Source: Providencia sp. (GTDB lineage Bacteria; Pseudomonadota; Gammaproteobacteria; Enterobacterales; Enterobacteriaceae). Taken from it: a stretch of DNA of 64,000 nucleotides. This document shows, piece by piece, positions 8,239-16,886 of the stretch (the first letter of the stretch is position 1; every line of letters starts with the position of its first letter). Under the pieces are notes generated by a model. The model was given only the letters and a program-made list of their open reading frames with translations, ran no database searches and was not told the DNA's origin. The translations under genes were made by a program, and so were the position numbers. The DNA lies in NCBI RefSeq assembly GCF_003533305.1, contig NZ_DOEH01000031.1:62001-126000 (forward strand). Direction: 5' to 3'.

Positions 8239-8284
8239 GTAACTACCTGCAAAATGCTAATTTTAAGCTTTAACAGGTAGTTAC
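8239..8284. repeat. 11-bp inverted repeat between rnfH and bamE
   Basis: GTAACTACCTG (8239-8249) and CAGGTAGTTAC (8274-8284) are perfect complements separated by 24 bases. There is no good T-run on either side. It lies between convergent genes and may be a 3' stabilising stem or a weak terminator for bamE. Confidence 0.6.
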
Positions 8285-8349
8285 TTGTTCAGAATACTGA
8301 AAATAGGTATAGAACAGTATCAGAAGACAGATGACATTAATGTAATGTG

Positions 8350-8742
8350 TTATTCAGCTGCTTTTGTTTCTGATGCTTTAATTTCTTTATTTTCCATTGA
8401 TTCTTGTGCTGCAAGATTTTTTTCATTTTTGATTTCGGTAAGGATACCATTACGATCAAAATTGAGAGTTAAAGTTTCTTGCTGAACAGGATCGTGACCA
8501 AGTTCTTGGCGGAAAACATAATACCAGGTCTGAGTACCAAACGGGTCGGATAACATTGGTGTGCCCAAAGTATAAGCGACCTGTTGCTGTGTCATTCCTT
8601 TTTGGATCTTAGCAACATCTTTCGCGGTTAAGTAGTTACCTTGGTTAATGTCAGGGTGATAGACAAGACGTTCCATCATTGAACAGCCCGTAGACATTAA
8701 TGCGAGTGATAGTGCAGCAGCAGTTAACAATTTATAACGCAT
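8350..8742 (-). CDS. bamE: Outer membrane assembly lipoprotein BamE
   Basis: This is a subunit of the BAM complex, which folds beta-barrel proteins into the outer membrane. The lipoprotein signal is clear: a hydrophobic run [11 protein letters not shown] with the lipobox Cys at residue 20. The mature domain has the family segments [27 protein letters not shown] and [13 protein letters not shown]. At 130 residues it is longer than the E. coli protein (113). The extra length is an acidic, Lys/Glu-rich C-terminal tail. It lies next to recN, as in E. coli. Confidence 0.97.
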   Translation of the reverse strand: MRYKLLTAAALSLALMSTGCSMMERLVYHPDINQGNYLTAKDVAKIQKGMTQQQVAYTLGTPMLSDPFGTQTWYYVFRQELGHDPVQQETLTLNFDRNGILTEIKNEKNLAAQESMENKEIKASETKAAE

Positions 8743-8854
8743 GGATATCTCATTCCTTTTGGAGTCAGAACATCAATGATAATCGACATTGATACAATTT
8801 AAAACCTTCCTGATTGACTCTAAGACCACATGAGCGCAAAAAAGTTGTCAAAAA

Positions 8855-10516
8855 TTAGGCTGCAAGCAATTCTTTTGCATTCGCAAGGGTGTTTTTTGTC
8901 ACTGAAGAACCCGCTAAAAGTCTTGCAAGCTCTTGTAATCTAGATTTTTTATCTAGTAGTTGCATATGCGTTTCAGTTTCGATGCCATTGGTTTCTTTAC
9001 TGACATAAAAATGATGATGACCGCAACCTGCAACTTGAGGTAAATGAGTAACGCACATAACTTGGGTCGATTCGCCGAGCTCACGTAATAATTTTCCGAC
9101 AATTGCTGCAGTAGGGCCACTGATCCCTACATCGACTTCGTCAAAAATAAGTGCCGGCGTATCCATTTTTTTCGCTGTGATAACTTGGATAGCGAGTGCA
9201 ATTCGTGATAGTTCGCCGCCAGATGCGACTTTTGCAAGAGCTTGGTGTGGTTGTCCTGGATTAGTTGTAACATTAAATTCAACTTTACAAGCACCATCAA
9301 CTTGTAATTGTTCAGGAACAAATTTGATATCGATAGTAAATTTACCATGCGGCATCGAGAGCTGATGCATACTATCAGTGATTAGATGACTTAATTCTTG
9401 TGCATACTGCAAACGAATTTGATGTAAACGTTTTGCGTACTCTAAAGCGATTTGATGATTTGTGACAACTTGTTCATTTAAAGCGGCGCAGTCTTCATTT
9501 TGGTTTGCTATTAATTCTTGTTCAGCTAAAAATTGTTGAAATAACTCTGGCAATGATTCTGCGGTAACATGATGTTTACGCGCAAGACTAATTTGTTTTG
9601 ATATTCGTTTTTCAAGTTCAAATAAACGATTTGGGTCTAGTTCAAACTGATCACAATAATGTTTTAATTCATCACTGACTTCACTTACTTGAATCGAGGC
9701 CTCTTCAAGCATATCGAGCAACCCTGAGAATTTTGGATTAAGTGAGATTAATTCACTTAATTCATTTTTAGCGGTATTGAGTAAGCTAATAATATTGGTG
9801 TCATCATTATCAGACAATATTTGAGTTGTACTTTGACCAATAGAAAGAAATTGTCCGTGGTTAGCGAGTTGATTGTATTCTTGTTCTATTTCTTCAAATT
9901 CACCTTGTATTGGCATGAATTCATTTAACTCTTTCAAATGATAACTAAGTAACTGTTGGCGTGATTCACGTTCCTGCATTTGTTTTTGAAAAACAGCAAG
10001 TTGTTGGCATGAATTATGCCAGTTTTGCCATGTTTTTTTCATTTGGGCTAATAAATCTTGCTGGTTTGAATATGCATCAAGTAGAAATTTTTGATGGTTG
10101 TTATCAAGCAATAACTGGTGAGCGTGTTGACCGTGAATTTGGATGAGTAGGGTGCCTAGTTCTCTTAATTGTGATAAAGGGACTGAAACGCCGTTAATAA
10201 AGCCTCTAGAGCGACCGTCAGAGGTAATAGTACGACGTAATAGGCATTCGTTGTAGTTATCAAGTTGGTGTTCTGTGAGCCAATTGGAGGCCATTTGTGC
10301 ATCAGTAAGTGAAAAGCGGGCGCATAAGTCAGCACGTTGTGCGCTAGGGCGAACCATATTGGCTTCCCCGCGATTACCTAAACACAGTCCAAGAGCATCA
10401 ATTGCAATAGATTTACCAGCACCAGTCTCACCTGTAATTGTGGTCATTCCGCTGCGAAAATCAATTTCTAACTCACGAACAATAGCAAAATTATTGATAG
10501 TTAATTGGGTTAGCAT
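8855..10516 (-). CDS. recN: DNA repair protein RecN
   Basis: This SMC-like ATPase acts in recombinational repair of double-strand breaks. The N terminus [20 protein letters not shown] precedes Walker A GETGAGKS (residues 29-36). A long coiled-coil region spans about 155-370. The C-terminal half carries the signature [13 protein letters not shown] and Walker [15 protein letters not shown] start at ATG 10516 (553 aa, the E. coli length) rather than the in-frame ATG 24 bp upstream; an AGGAG-like ribosome site (CAGGAGAGCGCAG) lies just before it. Two LexA boxes upstream indicate SOS induction. Confidence 0.97.
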   Translation of the reverse strand: MLTQLTINNFAIVRELEIDFRSGMTTITGETGAGKSIAIDALGLCLGNRGEANMVRPSAQRADLCARFSLTDAQMASNWLTEHQLDNYNECLLRRTITSDGRSRGFINGVSVPLSQLRELGTLLIQIHGQHAHQLLLDNNHQKFLLDAYSNQQDLLAQMKKTWQNWHNSCQQLAVFQKQMQERESRQQLLSYHLKELNEFMPIQGEFEEIEQEYNQLANHGQFLSIGQSTTQILSDNDDTNIISLLNTAKNELSELISLNPKFSGLLDMLEEASIQVSEVSDELKHYCDQFELDPNRLFELEKRISKQISLARKHHVTAESLPELFQQFLAEQELIANQNEDCAALNEQVVTNHQIALEYAKRLHQIRLQYAQELSHLITDSMHQLSMPHGKFTIDIKFVPEQLQVDGACKVEFNVTTNPGQPHQALAKVASGGELSRIALAIQVITAKKMDTPALIFDEVDVGISGPTAAIVGKLLRELGESTQVMCVTHLPQVAGCGHHHFYVSKETNGIETETHMQLLDKKSRLQELARLLAGSSVTKNTLANAKELLAA

Positions 10517-10542
10517 CTGCGCTCTCCTGTGAAAATTCACAA

Positions 10543-10558
10543 CTGTGTTTTCATACAG
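10543..10558 (-). promoter_or_regulatory. LexA (SOS) box 1 of recN
   Basis: The 16-mer CTGTATGAAAACACAG (minus strand) fits CTGT-N8-ACAG exactly. It lies 27 bp upstream of the recN start. Confidence 0.88.
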
Positions 10559-10564
10559 TGTAAA

Positions 10565-10580
10565 CTGTTTTTTTATACAG
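10565..10580 (-). promoter_or_regulatory. LexA (SOS) box 2 of recN
   Basis: The 16-mer CTGTATAAAAAAACAG (minus strand) is a second exact CTGT-N8-ACAG match, 22 bp from the first. Tandem boxes imply tight repression, as known for recN in E. coli. Confidence 0.9.
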
Positions 10581-10601
10581 TAAAGAGCCAGAGCATAAAA
10601 A

Positions 10602-11501
10602 TTAGAAAGTTTTTTTAGCCCAACCTAACTTTGAGCTTAATGTATTGAAATAGTTATAATCTTTTGGGTGTACTAAATTAAGGCTTTTATTACTACGTTT
10701 GATAATAACTTCTTCACCATCTTGAATAGGTAACATTATTTGGCTATCACAACTCACTTCGTAATCAATATTACTTCGTATGAATTTTAAGCGAATACTA
10801 CTATCGCTACTGATAACGAGTGGTCGTGATGACAGTGTATGAGGAAACATAGGGACTAAAACAATCGCATCTAAATTTGGCATTAAAATAGGCCCACCAG
10901 CTGATAAAGAATATGCGGTTGAACCTGTTGGTGTAGCAATGATGAGCCCATCAGAGCGTTGAGAGAAGGCAAATTTATCATCGATGTAAACTTCAAACTC
11001 AATCATGTGTGCGACTTTGCCTGGGTGTAAAACTATTTCGTTTATTGCGCTGCTTTTACGGGCTTTTTGGTTTGGTTTTATAACTTGGGCCTCTAATAAA
11101 AAGCGTTGTTCTTCATGGTATTCCCCTTCAAGTACACGAGAAAGTTGTTGCAGGGCATTATCGGGATCAAGATCAGTTAAAAAACCTAAATTTCCACGGT
11201 TAACACCAATAACTTTGTTGTTATAACGCGATAAAATACGAGCCGCCCCAAGCATATTACCGTCACCACCAACGACAATGACTAAATCAGCTTGTTGTCC
11301 TATTTCTGTCAGATTACCAGTATTTGCATTTTTTAAGTTCAAGTCTTTTGCAACTTGCTTATCAATAATGGCATGATAATTTTTAGATATAAGCCAATGA
11401 TAGATAACTTCATGTGTTGCTAATGCTTCAGGGTGTCTCGGATGTCCGACAATACCGATTGTTTTAAAGTGTGATTGTGGTTTCGTTTTATCCATTTGCA
11501 T
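10602..11501 (-). CDS. nadK: NAD kinase
   Basis: NAD kinase phosphorylates NAD to NADP. The protein has [15 protein letters not shown], the GGDGN motif (about residues 78-82), the [12 protein letters not shown] block and [21 protein letters not shown], all diagnostic. The start is uncertain: ATG 11501 (299 aa) has GAGAGG ten bases upstream, ATG 11495 gives 297 aa, and ATG 11519 gives 305 aa. The last falls within the 49-bp duplication that also copied the grpE heat-shock promoter. The gene diverges from grpE, so the duplication has altered both 5' regions. Confidence 0.96.
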   Translation of the reverse strand: MQMDKTKPQSHFKTIGIVGHPRHPEALATHEVIYHWLISKNYHAIIDKQVAKDLNLKNANTGNLTEIGQQADLVIVVGGDGNMLGAARILSRYNNKVIGVNRGNLGFLTDLDPDNALQQLSRVLEGEYHEEQRFLLEAQVIKPNQKARKSSAINEIVLHPGKVAHMIEFEVYIDDKFAFSQRSDGLIIATPTGSTAYSLSAGGPILMPNLDAIVLVPMFPHTLSSRPLVISSDSSIRLKFIRSNIDYEVSCDSQIMLPIQDGEEVIIKRSNKSLNLVHPKDYNYFNTLSSKLGWAKKTF

Positions 11502-11531
11502 ACTTTTTTGGCCTCTCATTGTATGACTTCC

Positions 11532-11560
11532 CTTGAATCCCTGTTTTAGATCCCCATAAT
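11532..11560 (+). promoter_or_regulatory. Sigma-32 promoter, distal copy, for grpE
   Basis: CTTGAA (11532-11537) and CCCCATAAT (11552-11560) are separated by 14 bp, a near-consensus RpoH promoter (CTTGAA, N13-17, CCCCATnTA). A CC dinucleotide precedes the -35, as in strong heat-shock promoters. Confidence 0.85.
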
Positions 11561-11580
11561 ACTCTCATTGTATGACTTCC

Positions 11581-11609
11581 CTTGAATCCCTGTTTTAGAT
11601 CCCCATAAT
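11581..11609 (+). promoter_or_regulatory. Sigma-32 promoter, proximal copy, for grpE
   Basis: CTTGAA (11581-11586) and CCCCATAAT (11601-11609) are spaced by 14 bp and identical to the distal copy. Transcription should start near 11616-11618, about 35 bp before the grpE ATG. Confidence 0.9.
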
Positions 11610-11651
11610 ACTCTCATATATGGGATTAATGCTAAATACGCGGAGATATTC

Positions 11652-12245
11652 ATGAGTAGTAAAGAACAAAAGATGCATGAAGAGCAAGCTTCTGAGCAAA
11701 ATGAATCACAAAAAGTTCAATCAGAGCAGGAAGTCGAAGTTCAACAAGCAGCCGATTTACAAGCAGATGAACAAGCGTTAGCAGCGCGTATTGCTGAGCT
11801 TGAGCTACAATTAGAGGCTTCAAAGAAAACAGAACGTGAAGCTATGCTACGTGCTCACGCTGAGGTTGAAAACATTCGTCGCCGCACTGAGTTAGATATT
11901 GAAAAAGCACATAAATTCGCACTTGAGAAGTTTTCAAATGAATTATTGCCAGTGATTGATAACTTAGAGCGTGCAATTGAAGCTGCGGATCATGAAAGCG
12001 AAGAATCAAAAGCCATGCTTGAAGGATTAGATTTAACGCTAAAAGCTTTTGAAAGCGCGATTGCTAAATTTGGTATCGAAGTGGTTGGTGAGACAAATGT
12101 GCCATTTAACCCTGAAGTTCACCAAGCAATGACGATGATTGAATCTCCTGATCATCAATCAGGACAAGTGATTAATGTGATGCAAAAAGGTTATACGTTA
12201 AATAGTCGTTTATTAAGACCTGCAATGGTTATTGTGTCTAAATAA
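11652..12245 (+). CDS. grpE: Heat-shock protein GrpE, DnaK nucleotide exchange factor
   Basis: GrpE releases ADP from DnaK in the Hsp70 cycle. This 197-residue protein has the expected order. First comes an acidic, Gln/Glu-rich N terminus, then a long dimerising helix (about 35-100, with [21 protein letters not shown]). A four-helix region follows ([21 protein letters not shown]), then the C-terminal beta-wing with the [11 protein letters not shown] and [11 protein letters not shown] motifs. The ribosome site GGAGA precedes ATG 11652. Two identical sigma-32 promoters lie upstream and a strong hairpin follows, so it is a single-gene heat-shock unit. Confidence 0.98.
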   Translation: MSSKEQKMHEEQASEQNESQKVQSEQEVEVQQAADLQADEQALAARIAELELQLEASKKTEREAMLRAHAEVENIRRRTELDIEKAHKFALEKFSNELLPVIDNLERAIEAADHESEESKAMLEGLDLTLKAFESAIAKFGIEVVGETNVPFNPEVHQAMTMIESPDHQSGQVINVMQKGYTLNSRLLRPAMVIVSK

Positions 12246-12278
12246 GCTACGTTTTAGACAGTATAATTAAATAGTGCA

Positions 12279-12304
12279 AAATGGGATGTTTCGGCATCCC
12301 ATTT
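12279..12304. terminator. Bidirectional terminator grpE / ung
   Basis: The arms AAATGGGATG and CATCCCATTT flank the loop TTTCGG. It lies between the convergent grpE and ung genes and can serve both. Confidence 0.8.
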
Positions 12305-12316
12305 CACGAAATGAAG

Positions 12317-12997
12317 TTATTCTGAAATGACGGGTTGCCAGTCAATCGGTTTTTGGCCTTGTTGTTTTAGTAATTCGTTAGTTTGTGAAAAATGACCACA
12401 ACCTAAAAAACCACGATGAGCAGAAAGTGGGGATGGATGGGGGGCTTTTAACACATGATGGCGTTTTGTATCAATGATTTGCCCTTTTTTCTGCGCATGA
12501 GCGCCCCATAATAAAAAAACAACTCCTTCAGTATGTTCATTGATCGTCGCGATAATTTTATCGGTAAATGTCTCCCATCCTAAATGGGCATGAGAGTGCG
12601 CTTTACCTTGTTCGACAGTCAAAACAGTATTTAGTAATAATACGCCTTGTTGTGCCCAACTTAATAAATAGCCATGGGTAGGGCGTTCAAAACCTATAAT
12701 ATCTTTTTCTAACTCTTTATACATATTGACTAATGATGGTGGCGTTTTAATTCCAGGACGAACTGAAAAGGATAAACCATGAGCTTGACCAGGACCATGA
12801 TAGGGATCTTGCCCAAGAATAACGACTTTAATATCAGCTAGTTCAGTGTAGTTAAAGGCATTAAATACATCTTCTTGTGGAGGGTAAATAACTTTACCTT
12901 TTTGGCGTTCGTTAGCGACATAAGTCAATGTATCTTTTAGGTAAGTTAACTCTTTTTCAGAATTAATAAAGTTGTGCCAAGTTGGGATTGTTGACAT
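12317..12997 (-). CDS. ung: Uracil-DNA glycosylase
   Basis: Ung removes uracil from DNA in base excision repair. This 226-residue family 1 enzyme has the catalytic [17 protein letters not shown] motif, with Asp as the water-activating residue. It also has the [11 protein letters not shown] segment and the DNA-intercalating [11 protein letters not shown] loop. The length matches the family. It is convergent with grpE and divergent from grcA, as in E. coli. Confidence 0.98.
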   Translation of the reverse strand: MSTIPTWHNFINSEKELTYLKDTLTYVANERQKGKVIYPPQEDVFNAFNYTELADIKVVILGQDPYHGPGQAHGLSFSVRPGIKTPPSLVNMYKELEKDIIGFERPTHGYLLSWAQQGVLLLNTVLTVEQGKAHSHAHLGWETFTDKIIATINEHTEGVVFLLWGAHAQKKGQIIDTKRHHVLKAPHPSPLSAHRGFLGCGHFSQTNELLKQQGQKPIDWQPVISE

Positions 12998-13156
12998 GAA
13001 ATGTCCTATCGAATTGAGTTTATGAGGATTACTTATATCGTTAAGCTTACTGGTTCATGGGAGATAGATAAAGCATTGTTAGTGGTAATTATTTGCTATG
13101 CAGTTCAAATTAATTTGAAATATTCAAAAATACTATAAAAACAGCATTTGTTAATT

Positions 13157-13170
13157 TTGATTTAAATCAT
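13157..13170 (+). promoter_or_regulatory. Upstream FNR site of grcA
   Basis: TTGATTTAAATCAT matches TTGAT-N4-ATCAA with one mismatch. Its centre is 52 bp upstream of the second site, close to the 53-bp spacing known for E. coli yfiD (-93.5 and -40.5). Confidence 0.75.
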
Positions 13171-13208
13171 GAAGTTGAAGTGATGCGATTGCTTGTAAAA
13201 CGAAATGA

Positions 13209-13252
13209 TTGATAAATATCAAAGAATGCAGGCTTTTTAGCTGTTATATAAT
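13209..13252 (+). promoter_or_regulatory. grcA promoter with class II FNR site
   Basis: TTGATAAATATCAA (13209-13222) is a perfect FNR dyad. A TATAAT (13247-13252) follows, so the FNR centre falls about 42 bp before the expected start site. That is the geometry for FNR-activated anaerobic transcription. Confidence 0.85.
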
Positions 13253-13356
13253 AGATATAAGCACTAGCAAGACTAAATATCTAATAGATAGTTAATGTAG
13301 ATAGCTAATCTAGATGACAAAATAAATTCCAATCTGATTCGGACGTGGAGGTCGAT

Positions 13357-13740
13357 ATGATTACTGGTATTCAAATTACTAAAACTGATAATGCAGCGCT
13401 ACTTAACTCTTTTTGGTTACTTGATAACGAAAAAAATGAAGCACGCTGTGTGTGCGCTAAAGCGGATTATGATGAAGGCCAAATTGTTGCTAAAGATGCA
13501 TTAGGTGCTTTCGAGTATCGTGAGGTTCCTTTAGAAGTTAAACCAACAGTTCGTGTCGAAGGTGGACAGCATCTAAATGTTAACGTATTAAGTCGTGAAA
13601 CATTAGAAGAGGCGGTTAAAAACCCAGAAAAATATCCTCAATTAACTATTCGTGTTTCAGGTTATGCGGTTCGTTTTAATTCATTAACACCAGAACAACA
13701 ACGCGATGTTATTACGCGTACTTTTACTGAAAGTATGTAA
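13357..13740 (+). CDS. grcA: Autonomous glycyl radical cofactor GrcA
   Basis: GrcA (YfiD) is a spare glycyl-radical domain that rescues oxygen-damaged pyruvate formate-lyase. The 127 residues equal the E. coli length. The C-terminal radical loop [13 protein letters not shown] carries the radical Gly, as in PFL. ATG 13357 is preceded by a strong GGAGGT site; an upstream in-frame GTG/ATG is less likely. Two FNR sites lie upstream and a hairpin with T-run follows, so the gene is a single anaerobically induced unit. Confidence 0.97.
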   Translation: MITGIQITKTDNAALLNSFWLLDNEKNEARCVCAKADYDEGQIVAKDALGAFEYREVPLEVKPTVRVEGGQHLNVNVLSRETLEEAVKNPEKYPQLTIRVSGYAVRFNSLTPEQQRDVITRTFTESM

Positions 13741-13785
13741 TGGATATTAAGTATTAAGTTCCATAGTTAATTTGTGATAAATTAT

Positions 13786-13813
13786 AAAGGCCATTGATAC
13801 TGATGGCCTTTTT
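13786..13813 (+). terminator. grcA terminator
   Basis: AAAGGCCAT (13786-13794) pairs with ATGGCCTTT and is followed by further Ts. Confidence 0.85.
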
Positions 13814-13902
13814 GTTTCCTTCTAATAAATTCCAATATTTCCTCTCTGTGTTATTTGTATTTCAATATTCTTCCAACTTATAACGTTTATTAGGGAGAAT
13901 CT

Positions 13903-15366
13903 ATGCTTTCAACAAAAACAAAAATGCAGAGCTATTTTGGCCAAAGTGAACTTTCACTTATCAGAGCAAGCTTACAATTATATTTACAAAATAGCTTTAT
14001 AGAGCCTTGTGGTAATGAAAGTGGTCATGAACATAATCCATGGTCGAATAATATATTAAGAGATGATTTTTTTGGCCGTGATGCGCAGCATCAAGATTAT
14101 ATCTTAGCGCTGTTATCTCACGGGGCGTATTTTAATAACTGGAGTGCAATTAAAGGGGTTAAGCGGCTTAATCGAAAAGAGATTAAGGCACTTGGTATTG
14201 ACGCTGATTTATTAAAAGATAACTCCACTGGCTTTCAAGCTAATATTTGTCGCTTTAATGATCTGTATATTATTTGTTTTGCTGGCTCTAATGATTTTGT
14301 CGATTTTTATGCAAACGTAAGACAAGGTCTTGGATATTATGAGCCTCAGTATTTTCAGGCTGTTGGTTTAACTAATATGTTATTTAATGCGGTTAAAGGT
14401 AATGTTATTTGTACGGGACATTCCCTTGGCGGTGGCCTTGCATCAATAGCTGCTTTAGCAAGCCAGTCACCTTGTATCAGCTTCAGTCCAGCGGGACTAG
14501 CTCAAAATACAGTGAAACAAATTGGAATTGATTATCAAATTGCTAAAAAAATGGCAAATGATGGGTTGATACGCTTTTATTCTGTTCAATATGATTGGCT
14601 TGATACACTTCAAAATACGTTACCAATCCCTTCTGCGTTGGGAAATCAAATTAAAATGGCTTATAGCGAACACAGCTCATGGACGGATTGGCTACCACAC
14701 CGCTTGTTAACCCGAAGTTTTATTGCACATTCCATGGTGAAAGTTGCGAGGATGATGTGCAAACATAAGCCTTGGAATAGTTGGAGTGCAATAACAGGTG
14801 AATTCGAAGATAAGCTAAATACGATGTTGACAGATCTTCCGTCAGTGGAAGAACATGAAGCAACTCATTGGCAGGCTTGTTGTAAGAGTGCGATTAAACA
14901 CGGTAATGTCGCTGAATTTTCTGAATTACTTAACTTGGAGTATAAGCAGTCAGATATTATATTTGCTGCAAATCAATCAGCATTAGCAATGAATAGTCAG
15001 TTCATGCAAGCTTTAATAGAATCATCACATGGCAACTTGATTAAAACATTACAATTGATGGAGCAAGAAAATATCTTACATTTAGCGGCTCGAAGTGGGC
15101 GAGTTATTCAATCGCAACTTTTATTAAATAACGGGTTGGCTATTAATACGACGGATAATTTAGGCAATACACCATTACATGATGCATTAAATAGTCATGC
15201 ATTAGAGGTTGCTGAATTATTATTAGTGAGTGGTGCTGATTGGCGTATGAAAAACAATCAAGGTTATGATTGCCGCGATATTTTGGATAACCATATGTTG
15301 AAAATCGATTTATTGACACAGGAAGGGAAAGCGATGCGTGAAAAAATTATTCACATGATGAATTAA
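13903..15366 (+). CDS. Class 3 lipase-like protein with C-terminal ankyrin repeats
   Basis: A 487-residue protein that is not part of the usual grcA-srmB backbone. The N-terminal half is an alpha/beta hydrolase of the class 3 lipase type. The nucleophile elbow is GHSLGG (Ser174), preceded by LYIICFAGSNDFVDFYANVRQG, where lipases of this family bind at the oxyanion side. A catalytic Asp/His pair is not certain; DWLDTL and AHSMVK (about 275) are candidates. Residues about 385-470 hold ankyrin repeats (ENILHLAARSG, then LGNTPLHDALNSHALEVAELL and GADWRMKNNQG). There is no signal peptide, so it is cytoplasmic or exported by a specialised system. A secreted phospholipase effector or an intracellular enzyme are both possible. 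Confidence 0.75.
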   Translation: MLSTKTKMQSYFGQSELSLIRASLQLYLQNSFIEPCGNESGHEHNPWSNNILRDDFFGRDAQHQDYILALLSHGAYFNNWSAIKGVKRLNRKEIKALGIDADLLKDNSTGFQANICRFNDLYIICFAGSNDFVDFYANVRQGLGYYEPQYFQAVGLTNMLFNAVKGNVICTGHSLGGGLASIAALASQSPCISFSPAGLAQNTVKQIGIDYQIAKKMANDGLIRFYSVQYDWLDTLQNTLPIPSALGNQIKMAYSEHSSWTDWLPHRLLTRSFIAHSMVKVARMMCKHKPWNSWSAITGEFEDKLNTMLTDLPSVEEHEATHWQACCKSAIKHGNVAEFSELLNLEYKQSDIIFAANQSALAMNSQFMQALIESSHGNLIKTLQLMEQENILHLAARSGRVIQSQLLLNNGLAINTTDNLGNTPLHDALNSHALEVAELLLVSGADWRMKNNQGYDCRDILDNHMLKIDLLTQEGKAMREKIIHMMN

Positions 15367-15369
15367 GTA

Positions 15370-15392
15370 ACGGGCCGAAGCCCGTTTGTTTA
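15370..15392 (+). terminator. Terminator after the lipase-ankyrin gene
   Basis: ACGGGC and GCCCGT flank a CGAA tetraloop and are followed by TTGTTTA. It abuts the end of srmB on the opposite strand. Confidence 0.75.
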
Positions 15393-16730
15393 CTCTGTTT
15401 TATCGCTAGTCGTAGACGCTAAAGTATTTACTGGTGCACGACGTTTACCAATATTTTTCTTATCGCGTTGGCGTACTTTTTCTTTCTTTTTAGCTTGTTC
15501 TTCTTTTTTCTTTTCTTTACGTTTTTCTAGCACTTTTTTTGACGGCTTTGGCTTATTTAGCATCGCATCTGAAGGTGCTTTAGTTGTTGGACGTAAAGAG
15601 TCTATTACGCGAACCTTAATTGATTCATCAATATAACGACTGATTTTACCAAATAATGGGTAGTCATGCGCTTCGATTAACGAAATTGCAGTACCTTTAC
15701 GACCTGCACGACCAGTACGGCCAATACGGTGTAAATAAACATCTGCAGTGCGTGGCAAATCAAAGTTAAATACATGACTGACGTTATCAATATCAAGTCC
15801 ACGAGAAGCGATATCAGTGGCAACTAAAACTTTAACTTGTCCACTAACTAATCTGCGAATAGCTTCAGTCCGCTTAGCTTGAACCATTTCACCTTCAAGA
15901 TAACAAGGCTCGATACCTGCGCTACGTAGCCATTGAACGACTTCATGTACACGCTCACGCTTACGAACAAATACGATAGATTTAGTGACTTCGTCTTGCT
16001 TCAATAGGTGACATAATAGTGCTGTTTTATGCTCAAGTGAGTCAGCACGGTAATGAAATTGTTGGATTTTTTTGCGTTCACGACGAGATGGGTCGGAATC
16101 AACTTCAAAAGGATTGTCTAACAGACGTTCTGCAAAGTCACGAATGGCTTCGCCTTCAAGGGTTGCAGAAAATAGCATAGTTTGCTTGCGCCAGCGAGTT
16201 TCACCTGCAATGGTTTCAACATCGTTAGCAAACCCCATGTCTAACATGCGATCAGCTTCATCAAGAATTAAGATTTCAACTGCTCTACAGTCAAAATTTT
16301 CTTCTAGAATATATTGCAGCAAGCGACCCGTTGTCGCGACAACGATATCTTGATTTTCGCTGAAAACTTCAGCGTGATTCATATAAGCGACACCACCTGT
16401 GATGGTTGCAACGTCTAGGTTGTTGTGTGCGCAAAATTCTTTGGCTTGATCTGCAACCTGCATAGCAAGTTCACGAGTTGGTGTAATAATCAGAACGCGT
16501 GGCGGTCCTGATTTCTTTCTTGGGAAATCAAGTAAATGTTGGATTGCTGGCAGCAAGAATGCTGCTGTTTTACCTGTTCCCGTTGGTGCTGAACCTAAAA
16601 CATCGCGTCCATCCATTGCTGGAGGGATAGTCGCTGCCTGAATCGCAGTTGGGCGCTCATAGCCTTTATTTGCTAGCGCTTCGATCAGGGTTTCATCAAG
16701 TTCAAGTTCAGAAAAAGTGGATGCAGTCAT
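15390..16730 (-). CDS. srmB: DEAD-box RNA helicase SrmB
   Basis: An ATP-dependent RNA helicase for 50S ribosome assembly. The 446 residues have the Q-motif (ERPTAIQ), Walker A APTGTGKT (48-55), PTRELAMQ, TTGRLLQ, DEAD and the SAT motif. The C-terminal helicase domain has IVFVRKRERVHE, ATDIASRGLD and HRIGRTGRAGRKG. The tail (about 390-446) is rich in Lys, Arg and Glu, for RNA binding. Sequence and length follow E. coli SrmB closely. In E. coli srmB lies directly after grcA; here the lipase-ankyrin gene separates them. Confidence 0.97.
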   Translation of the reverse strand: MTASTFSELELDETLIEALANKGYERPTAIQAATIPPAMDGRDVLGSAPTGTGKTAAFLLPAIQHLLDFPRKKSGPPRVLIITPTRELAMQVADQAKEFCAHNNLDVATITGGVAYMNHAEVFSENQDIVVATTGRLLQYILEENFDCRAVEILILDEADRMLDMGFANDVETIAGETRWRKQTMLFSATLEGEAIRDFAERLLDNPFEVDSDPSRRERKKIQQFHYRADSLEHKTALLCHLLKQDEVTKSIVFVRKRERVHEVVQWLRSAGIEPCYLEGEMVQAKRTEAIRRLVSGQVKVLVATDIASRGLDIDNVSHVFNFDLPRTADVYLHRIGRTGRAGRKGTAISLIEAHDYPLFGKISRYIDESIKVRVIDSLRPTTKAPSDAMLNKPKPSKKVLEKRKEKKKEEQAKKKEKVRQRDKKNIGKRRAPVNTLASTTSDKTE

Positions 16731-16852
16731 GATATACCTCTATTTGGGGCGCTGATTATAAACAGGTTAGCAAAAATGTTCACCAGAAAAATCAACTTTG
16801 GGTGAAGTGTACCTGTTTTCAAGGGGGACTGGCAGCGATATATCGATGAATT

Positions 16853-16878
16853 GGTGCTTTACGAGTAAGTAAAGCACC
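16853..16878. terminator. Stem-loop downstream of gltS
   Basis: GGTGCTTTAC and GTAAAGCACC form a perfect 10-bp stem with a 6-base loop, 9 bp beyond the gltS stop. No T-run follows on the minus strand, so it may be a 3'-end stabiliser or a weak terminator. Confidence 0.6.
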
Positions 16879-16886
16879 GACTCAAA

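Larger units (their letters stand above)
11513..11617. repeat. Tandem 49-bp duplication carrying the grpE heat-shock promoter
   Basis: Bases 11513-11561 are repeated exactly at 11562-11610, followed by a 7-bp third start (CTCTCAT, 11611-11617). Each unit contains a complete sigma-32 promoter sequence pointing to grpE. Confidence 0.95.
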
